The notes under the pieces are model-generated. The model was not told the DNA's origin. It did no database searches and worked only from the letters and a program-made list of their open reading frames with translations. A stretch of 64,000 nt of DNA from Microgenomates group bacterium (GTDB lineage: Bacteria; Patescibacteriota; Microgenomatia; UBA1406; GWC2-37-13), in NCBI GenBank assembly GCA_029906985.1, contig JARYMT010000002.1:62001-126000 (forward strand), read 5' to 3'. Below, piece after piece: positions 16,922 to 26,764 of this stretch; within the stretch, counting starts at the first letter, position 1; every line of letters starts with the position of its first letter. Made by a program: the position numbers and the translations under genes.

Positions 16922-18133
16922 ATGAAAAAATTAAAGAAAAAAGTATTAATGTTAGGCGGTTCGCATTTTCAAACACCATCAATTATAACCGCAGTAAAAT
17001 TAGGTTACTATACAATATCGTGTGATTATTTACCAAATAATCCGGGTCATAAATTTGCTCATGAATATCATAATGTTAGCACTACAGATAAAGAGGGAGT
17101 TCTAAAACTAGCTAAAAAACTTAAAATTGATGGAATTGTTTGTTATGCTTCTGATCCCGCAGCAGAAACCGCAGCTTACGTTGCAGAAAAAATGGGTTTA
17201 CCGGGAAATCCTTATTCATCAGTTAAAATATTAACAAATAAAGATAAATTTAGAGAATTTTTAGTTAAACACAACTTTAATGTCCCAAAAGCTCAGGGAT
17301 TCTCTTCTTATGAGAAAGCAATTGTTAAATTTAATAAATTTAAAATGCCTGTTATGGTTAAACCAACTGATTCATCAGGTAGTAAAGGAGTGTCAAGAAT
17401 TTTTAAAAAAGGCGAACTTAAAAAAGCTGTAGAATATGCTTTAAGTTATTCAAGATGTAAAAGATTTATAATCGAAGAATTTGTTGAAAAATTTGGCTAT
17501 CAAATTGCCGGTGATGGATTTTCCGTAAATGGAGAACTTGTTTTTCGTTGTTTTGCTAATGAACATTTTGATGACAAATCATCAAATCCCTTTGTTCCAA
17601 TAGGTGAAAGTTGGCCTTATAATATGCCTAAAGATATTCATAACAAAGTTCATAATGAGATTCAGCGACTTATTACTTTGTTAAAAATGAAAACTAGCGC
17701 TTATAACTTTGATATCCGGATTGATAAAAATAAAAATGTTTATTTAATGGAAGTTGGTCCAAGAAATGGTGGCAATCTTATTCCTCAAGTAATTAAATAT
17801 TTAACCGGTATCGATTTGGTTGAACATACAATAAAAGCTGCCGTAGGGGAAGATTGTAGTGATTTAAAAATGGTTGAGCCGAAGGGTTTTTGGTCCTGTT
17901 TTATGGTGCATAGTGAAAAAGAGGGAATATTAAAACAAGTCTATATTGATAAAAACTTTAAAGCAAGAAATATTGTTGAATTTGAGATGTTTTATAAGGT
18001 TGGTGAAAAAATTCCATCGTTTAAAGGTTCTAACGGCACTTTAGGAACAATGATTTTAAAATTTGATTCTGAAAAAGAAATGCATGAAAAAATGAATAAT
18101 ATGCAAAGATGGGTAAAAATAATTCTTAAATAA
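16922..18133 (+). CDS. ATP-grasp enzyme, CarB/PurK-like
   Basis: 403 residues. An N-terminal Rossmann-like pre-ATP-grasp domain (KVLMLGGSHFQTPSIITAVK) is followed by an ATP-grasp fold: MPVMVKPTDSSGSKGVSRIF (nucleotide loop), FIIEEFVEKFGYQIAGDGF and VYLMEVGPRNGGNLIPQVI (Mg-binding E-x-x-x-R-N-G-G). Such enzymes join a carboxylate to an amine or thiol through an acyl-phosphate. In a glycan cluster with an aminotransferase and a GNAT protein it may attach an amino acid or other acyl group to an amino sugar, which is an inference. The next gene starts 2 nt after its stop. Confidence 0.85.
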   Translation: MKKLKKKVLMLGGSHFQTPSIITAVKLGYYTISCDYLPNNPGHKFAHEYHNVSTTDKEGVLKLAKKLKIDGIVCYASDPAAETAAYVAEKMGLPGNPYSSVKILTNKDKFREFLVKHNFNVPKAQGFSSYEKAIVKFNKFKMPVMVKPTDSSGSKGVSRIFKKGELKKAVEYALSYSRCKRFIIEEFVEKFGYQIAGDGFSVNGELVFRCFANEHFDDKSSNPFVPIGESWPYNMPKDIHNKVHNEIQRLITLLKMKTSAYNFDIRIDKNKNVYLMEVGPRNGGNLIPQVIKYLTGIDLVEHTIKAAVGEDCSDLKMVEPKGFWSCFMVHSEKEGILKQVYIDKNFKARNIVEFEMFYKVGEKIPSFKGSNGTLGTMILKFDSEKEMHEKMNNMQRWVKIILK

Positions 18134-18135
18134 AT

Positions 18136-18570
18136 ATGATTAAATATAAACAAAACAAAGCTTCTTTAACTGCCATTAAAAAACACCTCAAAATTTGTCA
18201 ATTTGTACCACCTTTGGATACGTATACCAATTTAGATAATTATTCCAAAAAAATTATAACGTTTGCTGAGAGATTTGAGGCTTGGGATAAAAATAAATTT
18301 ATTGGTTTAGTAGCTGTATATTATAATGATTTTTCGTCAAAAAAAGGTTTCATAACTGTAGTTGGAATAAATCCCAACTATGTTAAACAAAGAATTGCTA
18401 CAAAACTTTTAAAGAAAGTAATAGAATACGGAAAAAGAAAAAAATTTAAAAAAATTGATTTAGAAGTAAAAACCAATAATATAATAGCCTTAAAACTGTA
18501 TAAAAAATTAGGATTTAAAATGATTAAAAAGGGATCGCCTAAATCATATATGTCTTTAAAATTATCATAA
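18136..18570 (+). CDS. GNAT-family N-acetyltransferase
   Basis: 144 residues. The acetyl-CoA site motif appears as VGINPNYVKQRIATKLLKK (family V-P-x-x-R-x-x-G-I-G/A), and the C terminus LEVKTNNIIALKLYKKLGF matches GNAT motif B. The position between ATP-grasp and glycosyltransferase genes (2- and 5-nt gaps) and after a sugar aminotransferase suggests N-acylation of an amino sugar, but a protein or free amino acid substrate is possible. Confidence 0.85.
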   Translation: MIKYKQNKASLTAIKKHLKICQFVPPLDTYTNLDNYSKKIITFAERFEAWDKNKFIGLVAVYYNDFSSKKGFITVVGINPNYVKQRIATKLLKKVIEYGKRKKFKKIDLEVKTNNIIALKLYKKLGFKMIKKGSPKSYMSLKLS

Positions 18571-18575
18571 TTAAT

Positions 18576-21008
18576 ATGATTAAAGTCTCAATTCTTTGTT
18601 TAACTTATAATCATGAAAAATACATAAAACAGGCGCTTGATTCTTTTCTTATGCAAAAAACTAACTTTGATTTTGAAGTTCTGATTCATGATGACGCCTC
18701 AACCGATAAAACACCCCAAATCATAAAACAATACCAAAAAAAATACCCCAATATCATAAAACCGATTTTTAGCAAATATAATAAATATTCAAAAGGAATA
18801 AGAGATTTGGCAATAAAATATTTATTACCTAAAGCTAAAGGAAAGTATATTGCCGTCTGCGATGGTGATGATTATTGGATAGATAAAAATAAACTTCAAC
18901 TACAAGTAAACTATCTTGATAAAAATAAAAATTGCTCAATAGTTTTTCATGCAGTTAAATGGGTTTTTGAGAATAAAGAAGAACCAGATAGGATTTTTCC
19001 TAAATGCTTAAACTTAAAAGAATATAATTTCCAAAATTTACTAAAAGGAAATTATATTCAACCATGTTCTGTGATGTACCGAAAGGAAAATTTTATTAAT
19101 ATTCCTAGAATAGATTTTGCTTTAGTTGATTGGTTCGTAAATCTTTATCATGCTAGTAAAGGAAAAATAGGATATATAGATAAAATAATGAGTGTTTATC
19201 GAAAACATAAAAACGGACAATGGTGGAATGCCTATAAAAACCTCAGAATGCATATTAAAAAATATGGCTTAGAAATGATAAAGATGTTTTACAATCTTTA
19301 TAAACTATATGGTCAAGATAAAAATAATAAAAACATAATTTTTTCTCATATAAACTATGTAGTAAATAATTTTATAGAAATTGATGAAAAGCAAAAAACA
19401 AATTTTTTCGAAAGATTTGTAATAAAATACCCAAAAATAGCAATAGAGCTAAGCAAAACTAATCAAAAGATTTTGATTAAATTATTAGAAATTAATAAAT
19501 ATAATAATATTTCAAAACTTCTCATCTTCTCCCACTCATCCCAATTCGGGGGTTCAGAAAGGTCACTTTTGGAGTTGATTGATGAGCTTTTGGAAATGGG
19601 TGTTTTAATAATGGTTATTTTGCCATCTGATGGTCCGTTAAAAAAATTGTTGGATGAAAGACCGGTTGTTACAGAAATTATTAATTATTGCTGGTGGGCT
19701 AGAGTAAAAAATACTCCTGATGAAATAAAAATTAACGAAAATAGTAATTCTTTTTCTTCGCTTTTAGATGCTTTACCTAAAATTAAACTATTTAATCCTG
19801 ATATTGTTTATACAAACACTGTTAGTATTCCCTGGGGAGCACTTACATCAATCTTAATTAATAAACCTCATATTTGGCATATTCGTGAATTTGGTAAAAG
19901 TGACCATAATCTTTATTTTGATTTAGAAGAAAAAGAAACAAAAAAATTTATTAACGCTGCTTCAAATTATGTCATTACCAACTCAAAAGCAGTCGCTGAC
20001 TTTTATAGTGATTTTATTAATAAAAACAAGATTATCACCGCTTACAACTATATTTCCATTCCTCAAAGTTTATTAAAAGAAAAACCAACAATTGAGGTTT
20101 ATAAGAATAAAAAAAACATCAAACTTTTAATTTTAGGAACAATTATGCCATCAAAAGGCCAACTAGATGCGGTTGTAGCTACTAATTTGCTTTTGAAGAA
20201 AAAATATAATATTGAATTAGCTATTGTTGGCGCAATTGCTGATAAAAATTATTATCAAAAAATAAGTGAATTTATTGAAAAAAATAAACTAAAAGAAAAA
20301 ATCCACATATCTGAATTTGTTAATAATCCTTATCCAATAATCAATCTAGCTGATATTGTCCTAAACTGTTCTGTAAATGAAGCTTTTGGTCGAACAACAG
20401 TGGAGGCAATGCTTTTAAAAAAAGCTGTTATTGCAACTAAAAGCGGTGGAACTACTGAATTAATCAAAAATAACCAAAACGGTCTTTTATATAAATCAGG
20501 AAATTTTAAGGAGTTAGCTGAAAAAATCGAGTATTTAATTAATAATAAACACAAAATTAGAGAACTCGGAAAAAATGCTTATAAATTTGTTAAAATATAT
20601 ATCACTAAAAAAAATTATGGAGGTAAAATTTATAAAATTTTAAAAATGGCAAAAAAACAAAGACCAATTTTTGAAAAATTTAATCTTTTAACTAAAGCTT
20701 TTAATAAATCTTTTGAAAATAAAATACAAAAACTCCAATTCCAACTCAACTCTCTCAACTCTCAAAACCTCCAACTCACCCAACAACTTCAACAACAACA
20801 AGCTTACATACAAAATCTTGAAGCTCAACTTAAAACTATAAACTCTCTAATAGCTCAAAATATTCAACTAAAAACCCAAATTCAAGAAACAAAAATTAAA
20901 ATTAACAATCTTGAATCACAATTAAACATCATAAAATCCGCAAAGTTCTTTAAACTTTGGCAAGGGTATTGTAATGTAATAAAATTATTAAAATTAAAAA
21001 AAGAATAA
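18576..21008 (+). CDS. Bifunctional GT2-GT4 glycosyltransferase with C-terminal coiled coil
   Basis: 810 residues in three parts. Residues 1-250 are a GT2 domain: VSILCLTYNHEKYIKQALDS, then IHDDASTDKT and AVCDGDDYW. Residues about 320-690 are a GT4 domain (FSHSSQFGGSERSLLELIDE, LILGTIMPSKGQLDAV, VNEAFGRTTVEAMLLKKAVI). Residues about 700-800 are a Gln/Asn/Leu-rich coiled coil. At DNA level, 20735-20800 is made of CTCAACTCT units like those in the non-coding spacers. The tail ends with AKFFKLWQGYC, a motif repeated near the N terminus of the next protein. It probably adds successive sugars to a growing chain. Confidence 0.88.
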   Translation: MIKVSILCLTYNHEKYIKQALDSFLMQKTNFDFEVLIHDDASTDKTPQIIKQYQKKYPNIIKPIFSKYNKYSKGIRDLAIKYLLPKAKGKYIAVCDGDDYWIDKNKLQLQVNYLDKNKNCSIVFHAVKWVFENKEEPDRIFPKCLNLKEYNFQNLLKGNYIQPCSVMYRKENFINIPRIDFALVDWFVNLYHASKGKIGYIDKIMSVYRKHKNGQWWNAYKNLRMHIKKYGLEMIKMFYNLYKLYGQDKNNKNIIFSHINYVVNNFIEIDEKQKTNFFERFVIKYPKIAIELSKTNQKILIKLLEINKYNNISKLLIFSHSSQFGGSERSLLELIDELLEMGVLIMVILPSDGPLKKLLDERPVVTEIINYCWWARVKNTPDEIKINENSNSFSSLLDALPKIKLFNPDIVYTNTVSIPWGALTSILINKPHIWHIREFGKSDHNLYFDLEEKETKKFINAASNYVITNSKAVADFYSDFINKNKIITAYNYISIPQSLLKEKPTIEVYKNKKNIKLLILGTIMPSKGQLDAVVATNLLLKKKYNIELAIVGAIADKNYYQKISEFIEKNKLKEKIHISEFVNNPYPIINLADIVLNCSVNEAFGRTTVEAMLLKKAVIATKSGGTTELIKNNQNGLLYKSGNFKELAEKIEYLINNKHKIRELGKNAYKFVKIYITKKNYGGKIYKILKMAKKQRPIFEKFNLLTKAFNKSFENKIQKLQFQLNSLNSQNLQLTQQLQQQQAYIQNLEAQLKTINSLIAQNIQLKTQIQETKIKINNLESQLNIIKSAKFFKLWQGYCNVIKLLKLKKE

Positions 21009-21015
21009 AAAAATT

Positions 21016-22527
21016 ATGGAAATTAAAATAATTAAAAAACAAAATCAAGAACTTAAAAATGAACTTCAAAATCTTCAACAACATGCTAGAAATTTAGAAG
21101 AAATTCTAAATAAAATTACTTCATCAAAGGCATTTAAATTATGGCAAAAATTTTGCGATCTTAGAAAAAAAAATAAAAATGTTTTTATTTATATTTTTAT
21201 TTTTTTGAAAAATTTAATACCAATAGATTTTAGATATAAAATAAAAAATCTTATTTTACTTATTTTAGGTATAGAAGATGATTTTAAAAAATATAAAAAA
21301 ACTCTTGAATCAATCAAAAATAAAGAAATAATTCAATCAAAAAAAAAAGAATCAGTTTCTGTGATAATACCAGTTAAAAATGGAGGAAGTTTATTTAGAA
21401 TGTGCTTAGAAAAAATAAGATCACAAAAAAATGTCAAAATAAATGAAATAATTGTTATCGATTCAGAATCTAATGATAATACAGTAAAAATCGCCAAAGA
21501 GTATAAATGTAAAGTAATTTCTATACCACAAAAATCATTTTCTCATTCTAAGTCAAGAAATCTAGGTGCTAAATATGCTTCTGGAAAATATTTAATGTTT
21601 ACAGTTCGAGATGCAACTTTAGTAAACGATTTTACAATTTCAGATTTAATAAACCAAATAAAAATAAACGACGCCGCTGCTGGTTCTGTCAAACAAATAC
21701 CGCGAATAGATGCAGATATTTTTTCTTCTTGGCAAATTTCTCTTTACAATAAAATTCTTTCTCCAACAGGAAATAATTTAATAATAAACATACCAAAAGA
21801 AAAATTTAAAAAATTATCGCCGATGGAAAAAAGACAATTTTGTGTTATCGATGATGTTTATTCTATTTTTAATCAAAAAAAGTTTAAAAGTTTAGGCGGC
21901 TTTAATGAAAAAATTACATATGCTGAAGATTTAGAAATTGCTAAACGTTTAATAGAGGCAGGTGAAAAACTTGTTTTTTTAACTGAAAATGGGGTAATTC
22001 ATAGCCACAACCGCAACGCTGATTATTTTTTAAAAAGATATATTATGGATACGTTTTTAATTAAGATTTTTGATGAAAAAAAAATAACAAAAAAAATTAA
22101 AAATAATAAAAATGATTTAATAGATCCGGAAGTTTTTTTAATTTCATTGTTTTTTGCTGTGAAAAAATATGAAAAATATATTATTAACTATCTAAATAAT
22201 AAAGAAAATAAAGTAAATTTTTATTCTAAATTAGCTTTAGAAGAAATAATTAAAAATCTTAAAATGACGCATTTTTTAAAACCAAACCAAGTAAAAAATT
22301 CAGTTAAGAGCTGGACTGATATTTTTTATAAAGAAATCTTTGATTTTGTCGATTTTCATTTAAATTCCATAAAAAAAATCTTTAAAAATATTTCTAAAGA
22401 TGATTATTTTATTTTAATTGATAAAATAACATCAATAATATTAGGAAATAAAATAGGTGATTTTTTATTAAAAAATAAAAATGATTTTATTATTAAAAAA
22501 ATTTATAAATACGCTAATAATTTATAA
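21016..22527 (+). CDS. GT2 glycosyltransferase with N-terminal coiled coil
   Basis: 503 residues. Residues 1-35 are a coiled coil (KNELQNLQQHARNLEEILNK) followed by SSKAFKLWQKFC, matching the end of the preceding protein. The GT2 domain runs from about residue 115: SVSVIIPVKNGGSLFRMCLE, IIVIDSESNDNT, then FMFTVRDATL at the usual D-x-D place, and FNEKITYAEDLEIAKRLIEAG (acceptor Glu-Asp). The C-terminal 170 residues are Lys/Asn-rich and not recognised. It is strongly A-rich at codon level. The next gene starts 8 nt after its stop. It probably extends the same glycan as its neighbours. Confidence 0.85.
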   Translation: MEIKIIKKQNQELKNELQNLQQHARNLEEILNKITSSKAFKLWQKFCDLRKKNKNVFIYIFIFLKNLIPIDFRYKIKNLILLILGIEDDFKKYKKTLESIKNKEIIQSKKKESVSVIIPVKNGGSLFRMCLEKIRSQKNVKINEIIVIDSESNDNTVKIAKEYKCKVISIPQKSFSHSKSRNLGAKYASGKYLMFTVRDATLVNDFTISDLINQIKINDAAAGSVKQIPRIDADIFSSWQISLYNKILSPTGNNLIINIPKEKFKKLSPMEKRQFCVIDDVYSIFNQKKFKSLGGFNEKITYAEDLEIAKRLIEAGEKLVFLTENGVIHSHNRNADYFLKRYIMDTFLIKIFDEKKITKKIKNNKNDLIDPEVFLISLFFAVKKYEKYIINYLNNKENKVNFYSKLALEEIIKNLKMTHFLKPNQVKNSVKSWTDIFYKEIFDFVDFHLNSIKKIFKNISKDDYFILIDKITSIILGNKIGDFLLKNKNDFIIKKIYKYANNL

Positions 22528-22535
22528 AAATAAAA

Positions 22536-23762
22536 ATGAAGATATATTACGCTATTCATCAATATTTTCCTGATTATTATACAGGAACTGAGCAGTATCT
22601 TTTAAATATTGCCACTATGATGCAAAAGTTTGGTCATGAAATTAAAATTTTTACTTATTTGCCAAATTTTGATAAAGAAATGGAAAAAATTGGCGCTGGA
22701 TTATATTTTAAAAAATATACCTACAAAAATCATGAAGTAGTAGCAATTCACTTTATTAAGGATAAAAATAATTTTTTATCTTTCAATTTTAAAAACGATT
22801 TTCTTATTAATTTTTTTAAATCTGAATTGAAAAAAAATCCTCCAAATATTTTACATGTTGTACATCCAATGAGGATCGGCTCTATTTTTTTAGCCGCTAA
22901 ACTACTAAAAATTAAAACCGTATTAACATTAACTGACTATTGGCTTTTGTGTCCTAGAGGTATACTTAAACGCTCAGATAATAGTCTATGTTTATTTCCT
23001 AAAAAGGGAATAAATTGTAAAAAATTTTGTTATCAATTTCTTCCAAAAAATCAATTAATAGAAAGATTTAATGATTCAAAATTTATGTATGAAAATAGTG
23101 ATTTTATTATTTTTTCAAATGAATTCACGAAGAAAATTTTCTTAACAAATAATTTTTTTAATAAAAACATTGCTATTATTCCTCATGGTATTAATGTTTT
23201 AGGAAACACAAAAACAAATAAAAATAAAAAAAAACACTTTAATTTTGCATCCTTAGGAACAATTTTGCCCCATAAAGGAGTCGATTTATTAATCCAAGCT
23301 TTTAAAAAAATCCCAATAGACAAAATAAAATTAAAAATATATGGCAACCCAAGAATTGATGAAAATTATTTTAATTACTTAAAAAAACTTATTGGTAAAG
23401 ATAAAAGAATAATCTTTGAAGGAGAATACAGAAGTAATGATCTTCAAAATTTGCTTAGTGAAATAGATCTTGTTGTTCAACCTTCAACCTGGTTTGAGAC
23501 ATATCCTCTTGTATGTGTTAATTCCTTAAATTATGGCGTTCCAATAATAGTACCTAAACCAAGCGGCGCTGCTATATTAGTAAAAGAAAAAATTAATGGG
23601 TTTACATATGAAATAAATAATGTTAACTCTTTAAAAGAAACTTTATTGAAGGCTTATAAAAAAAATTTAAAGTATAATAGCAATATTAAATACGACCATA
23701 GCATAGAAGAAGAAGCTTTTGAAACAGAAAAAATTTATTTAAAAGTTCTTAACAATTCATAA
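22536..23762 (+). CDS. GT4-family glycosyltransferase
   Basis: 408 residues with the GT-B layout. The N-terminal domain has IHQYFPDYYTGTEQYLLNIA. The C-terminal nucleotide-sugar domain has FASLGTILPHKGVDLLIQAF and VVQPSTWFETYPLVCVNSLNYGVPIIVPKPSGA, which holds the E-x7-E motif of GT4 in the form ETYPLVCVNS. A Cys-containing segment in the first domain (LCPRGILKRSDNSLCLFPKKG, INCKKFC) is typical of a subset of these enzymes. It lies in the same operon, 8 nt after the GT2 gene and 10 nt before the epimerase gene. Confidence 0.87.
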   Translation: MKIYYAIHQYFPDYYTGTEQYLLNIATMMQKFGHEIKIFTYLPNFDKEMEKIGAGLYFKKYTYKNHEVVAIHFIKDKNNFLSFNFKNDFLINFFKSELKKNPPNILHVVHPMRIGSIFLAAKLLKIKTVLTLTDYWLLCPRGILKRSDNSLCLFPKKGINCKKFCYQFLPKNQLIERFNDSKFMYENSDFIIFSNEFTKKIFLTNNFFNKNIAIIPHGINVLGNTKTNKNKKKHFNFASLGTILPHKGVDLLIQAFKKIPIDKIKLKIYGNPRIDENYFNYLKKLIGKDKRIIFEGEYRSNDLQNLLSEIDLVVQPSTWFETYPLVCVNSLNYGVPIIVPKPSGAAILVKEKINGFTYEINNVNSLKETLLKAYKKNLKYNSNIKYDHSIEEEAFETEKIYLKVLNNS

Positions 23763-23772
23763 ATTAAATAAA

Positions 23773-24702
23773 ATGAGGGTTATAATTTTAGGAGGAACTG
23801 GCTTCATTGGTTCTTATTTAGCAAAAAGTTTATTGTCGCTTAATTATGAAGTTGTAGTAACAGGAACAAATTCATCTAGTTTTTATAATAATCTTATTTT
23901 AAAAAATCATATTAAATCAATTAAATTTGAAATTATTAATTTATATGAAAAATATACTTTAAAAAAAATTGTTAAAGAAAATGATATTGTATTCAATCTA
24001 ATTTCCCCATCAACTCCGCAGAAATCTTCTTGTTTTCCTATTGATGAAATTAAAAATCATTTTTTACCTCAAATTCAACTTATAGAATTTTTATTTAAAT
24101 TAAATATTAAAAAAATGATTTTTTTTTCTTCCGGAGGAGGCATATACTATGATAATCAAGAAACCCCATATAAAGAAAATTCTCTTCTTTTACCTCACTC
24201 ACCTCATGCCATTATTAAATTATCTATTGAACACTATTTAAATTTCTTTAGTAAATACTATCTTATACCAATTTTGATTTATCGAATTAGCAATCCCTAT
24301 GGACCAAATCAAAATATAAAAGAAGGCTTTGGTTTAATTCCACACCTTATTAAATCCGTAAAAGAAAATAAATCACCTGTTTTATATAACCATGGTAAAA
24401 TAATTAGAGATTTTATATATATTGAAGATCTAATTGAGGCAATAACTATTTCATTCAATAAAAAAAATAATCATGCAATATATAATTTAGGAAGCGGAAA
24501 GGGAACCTCTATAAAAACTGTCTGGAAAATAATCAAAAAAATTTCAAAATCAAAACTTGAACCAATTTATAAAGAAAAAAGGATTATAGATCCGCCAAAA
24601 GTAATATTAGATATAACAAGATTTTCACAAGAATATAATTGGAAGCCAAAAACACCTATAGAAAAAGGTCTCAGGATTACTTATGAAAGTAGCCTTACCT
24701 GA
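23773..24702 (+). CDS. NAD-dependent epimerase/dehydratase (extended SDR) with altered catalytic Tyr
   Basis: 309 residues. VIILGGTGFIGSYLAKSL is the NAD-binding glycine motif, and FFSSGGGIYYDNQETP carries the Ser. Where the family has S-P-Y-x-x-x-K, this protein has HSPHAIIKLSIEHYL, so the catalytic Tyr is His while the Lys stays. RISNPYGPNQ and IIRDFIYIEDLIEAI are the other usual blocks. It may be a GalE-like epimerase with changed chemistry, or inactive. It ends the plus-strand glycan run and converges on the S8 protease gene (its last base is 2 nt from the end of that gene's read-through frame). Confidence 0.82.
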   Translation: MRVIILGGTGFIGSYLAKSLLSLNYEVVVTGTNSSSFYNNLILKNHIKSIKFEIINLYEKYTLKKIVKENDIVFNLISPSTPQKSSCFPIDEIKNHFLPQIQLIEFLFKLNIKKMIFFSSGGGIYYDNQETPYKENSLLLPHSPHAIIKLSIEHYLNFFSKYYLIPILIYRISNPYGPNQNIKEGFGLIPHLIKSVKENKSPVLYNHGKIIRDFIYIEDLIEAITISFNKKNNHAIYNLGSGKGTSIKTVWKIIKKISKSKLEPIYKEKRIIDPPKVILDITRFSQEYNWKPKTPIEKGLRITYESSLT

Positions 24703-24703
24703 T

Positions 24704-26680
24704 TTAAGGAACCCTCCAAGCAATTCCCTCTAAAATCCAAGTAGTATTATTTGGGTTGTTAACTATACTATTTTTTTCATCCTCATTAGCAGTATAAAAA
24801 TGAACCTTAACATCTGTCCGCCAAAAACGATAAACATTTTTTGACCCTAATGATGGGTTAATTGGATATACATAGTAGGCAATTCCTTCATAATTCCAAA
24901 TACCTTGAGAGTTAGGATTATTTATTATTGAATTTTTCTCATCTTCATTAGCAGTGTAAAAATGAACTCCAACATCAGTTCTATAAAAACGATATAAAGG
25001 TATTGAATTTGTTACTTGAGAATTAAAAGCAACATAAGCCGGACCTTCAAAAATCCAATAATCGTAATAATCATTTTGGAGAATATTATCAATCTCATTT
25101 TTTGAGATTGAATAAAAATGAATTAATTTATCATTGCGCCATATTCTATAAACATAAGGAGTATTCTGATTTTGGTCAATAAATATTTTTGCCCTAATTT
25201 TTAAAAGATTTAGTTTATTAATGTTAAGATTTGGTAAATTTTTATTACTATAAACAGTTATTAGATTATAAATTTAATTAGGAGATGTACTTGATAATAA
25301 AGTCATAGAAAATCCAATCGCCCCACTCACCATAGGTGCTGAAAATGATGTTCCATTAACAAGACTATAAGGATAAACAGGAATATTCTCTCCGGGAGCA
25401 GCAATTGTAATAACAGCATTGGATCCATCATAAACTGAAGATGAAGATCTTTGGTTTGATGAATTTATTGAAGCCACATTTATTTTATTTGGAACACTTT
25501 TTCCGTCAACATAATAATACGCCTGATTTCTTGCTGAAGAATAACAATAGGGATTAGATGAACCACATAAAGAAATACATTGACTCTGCGTCATACTACC
25601 GTTATTTCCTGCTGCCTGAACCAGCATTATGCCATAAGTATTAATAAGAGTGTTAATATCGGCCGCATAAATATCTTCTGATGCGTCAAATGGGCATCTT
25701 GATCCATAACTTAAATTAAGTATCTTAAAATTTTTATTAATCGCATAAGTAAATACATAAGGAAAAAGGTCAAAATAACCGTCTCCAAAATCATCAGTAA
25801 TTTTTAATACTGATACTTTGCAAGAAGAACAAACTCCTGCAATTCCTAAAGAATTATTTGTTACACCAGCAGAAACTTGAGCTACATAACTACCATGTTT
25901 GGAATCTAAGGTTAAATCTTCTTTTATGTAACTTTTTTGACATGGAATATAAGTATAACCTTCAATTATTCTTAAATAAAAATTGCACCCATATCTATCA
26001 TCAATATAACCATTTCCATCATTATCTGTCAAATCACCATATGAATCACCTGCATTTTGCCAAATATTTGAAGATAAATCAGAATCATCAACATCCACTC
26101 CATTATCAATTATCCCAATTGTTACTGGATTTGACCCTGTTCCCAAATCCATTGCCTCAGACCATCTAATATTAGTTAAATTCCATTGAGAAGAATAATA
26201 AGAATCATTGGGGGTATATTGTTTAACTAATTTTCTATTAGAAGAAAGTTTAATACTTCTCGAAACTATTTCTTTTCTTAACTCTTGATACTTTTCTTCA
26301 CTTCCATAAAGATAAATATAAATACCCACTAATTTATCATTAGTATAATAATCCACCTTTTTACCCTGATTTCTAAGATCTTCTAGTTTTTTAATTAATT
26401 TATCAATTTCTTGACTATTTGTGTTCTTAGAATCAATACTAATTATTACATCAGGAATAATTTTTTCTCTTTTTAATTCATCAAAACTTTGTTTAGTTGA
26501 CTGCCTATTTTTTAATTCTAATTTTTCTTGATTTACATTAAGATTTCTTTCTATTTTATGTTGATTAATATTTTTGTCTTTAAGTTTATTTTCAATATCT
26601 TTTTTGGAGAAAGAAAAAACAGGAGAGGAAAAAATAAAAAAGAGAAAAAAATAAAAAAAGAAGGAAAAATTTTTTTTCAT
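24704..26680 (-). pseudogene. Secreted S8 (subtilisin-like) protease with three DUF5648-like repeats behind an in-frame TAA
   Basis: The intact part runs from ATG 26680 to TAA at 25274-25276 (about 468 residues): a signal peptide (FFLFFIFSSPVFSFS), a Lys/Asn-rich propeptide region, then the triad blocks IGIIDNGVDVDDSDL (Asp), KHGSYVAQVSAG (His) and NGTSFSAPMVSGA (Ser). The same frame then stays open for another 189 codons to a TAA at 24704. It encodes three repeats of the type VYRFWRTDVKVHFYTANEDE...EGIAW, which match the DUF5648 repeat. That tail has no Met or usual start, so it cannot be a separate gene. A nonsense mutation has cut off a C-terminal domain that probably bound the cell surface. 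A TTG start at 26701 is less likely. Confidence 0.85.
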
Positions 26681-26764
26681 AATTAAAATTTTTAGTTTCA
26701 ACTTCTTAAGCTACTAAAAATTTTTTTACTTATCAATGTAATTTTAAAAAAACATTTTTCAAGT

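Noticed and set aside
25858-26169. 103-codon plus-strand frame inside the S8 protease gene, His/Asn-rich
   Set aside because: It is the antisense of the Asp/Asn-rich catalytic domain; the composition follows from that and no domain or promoter is visible.
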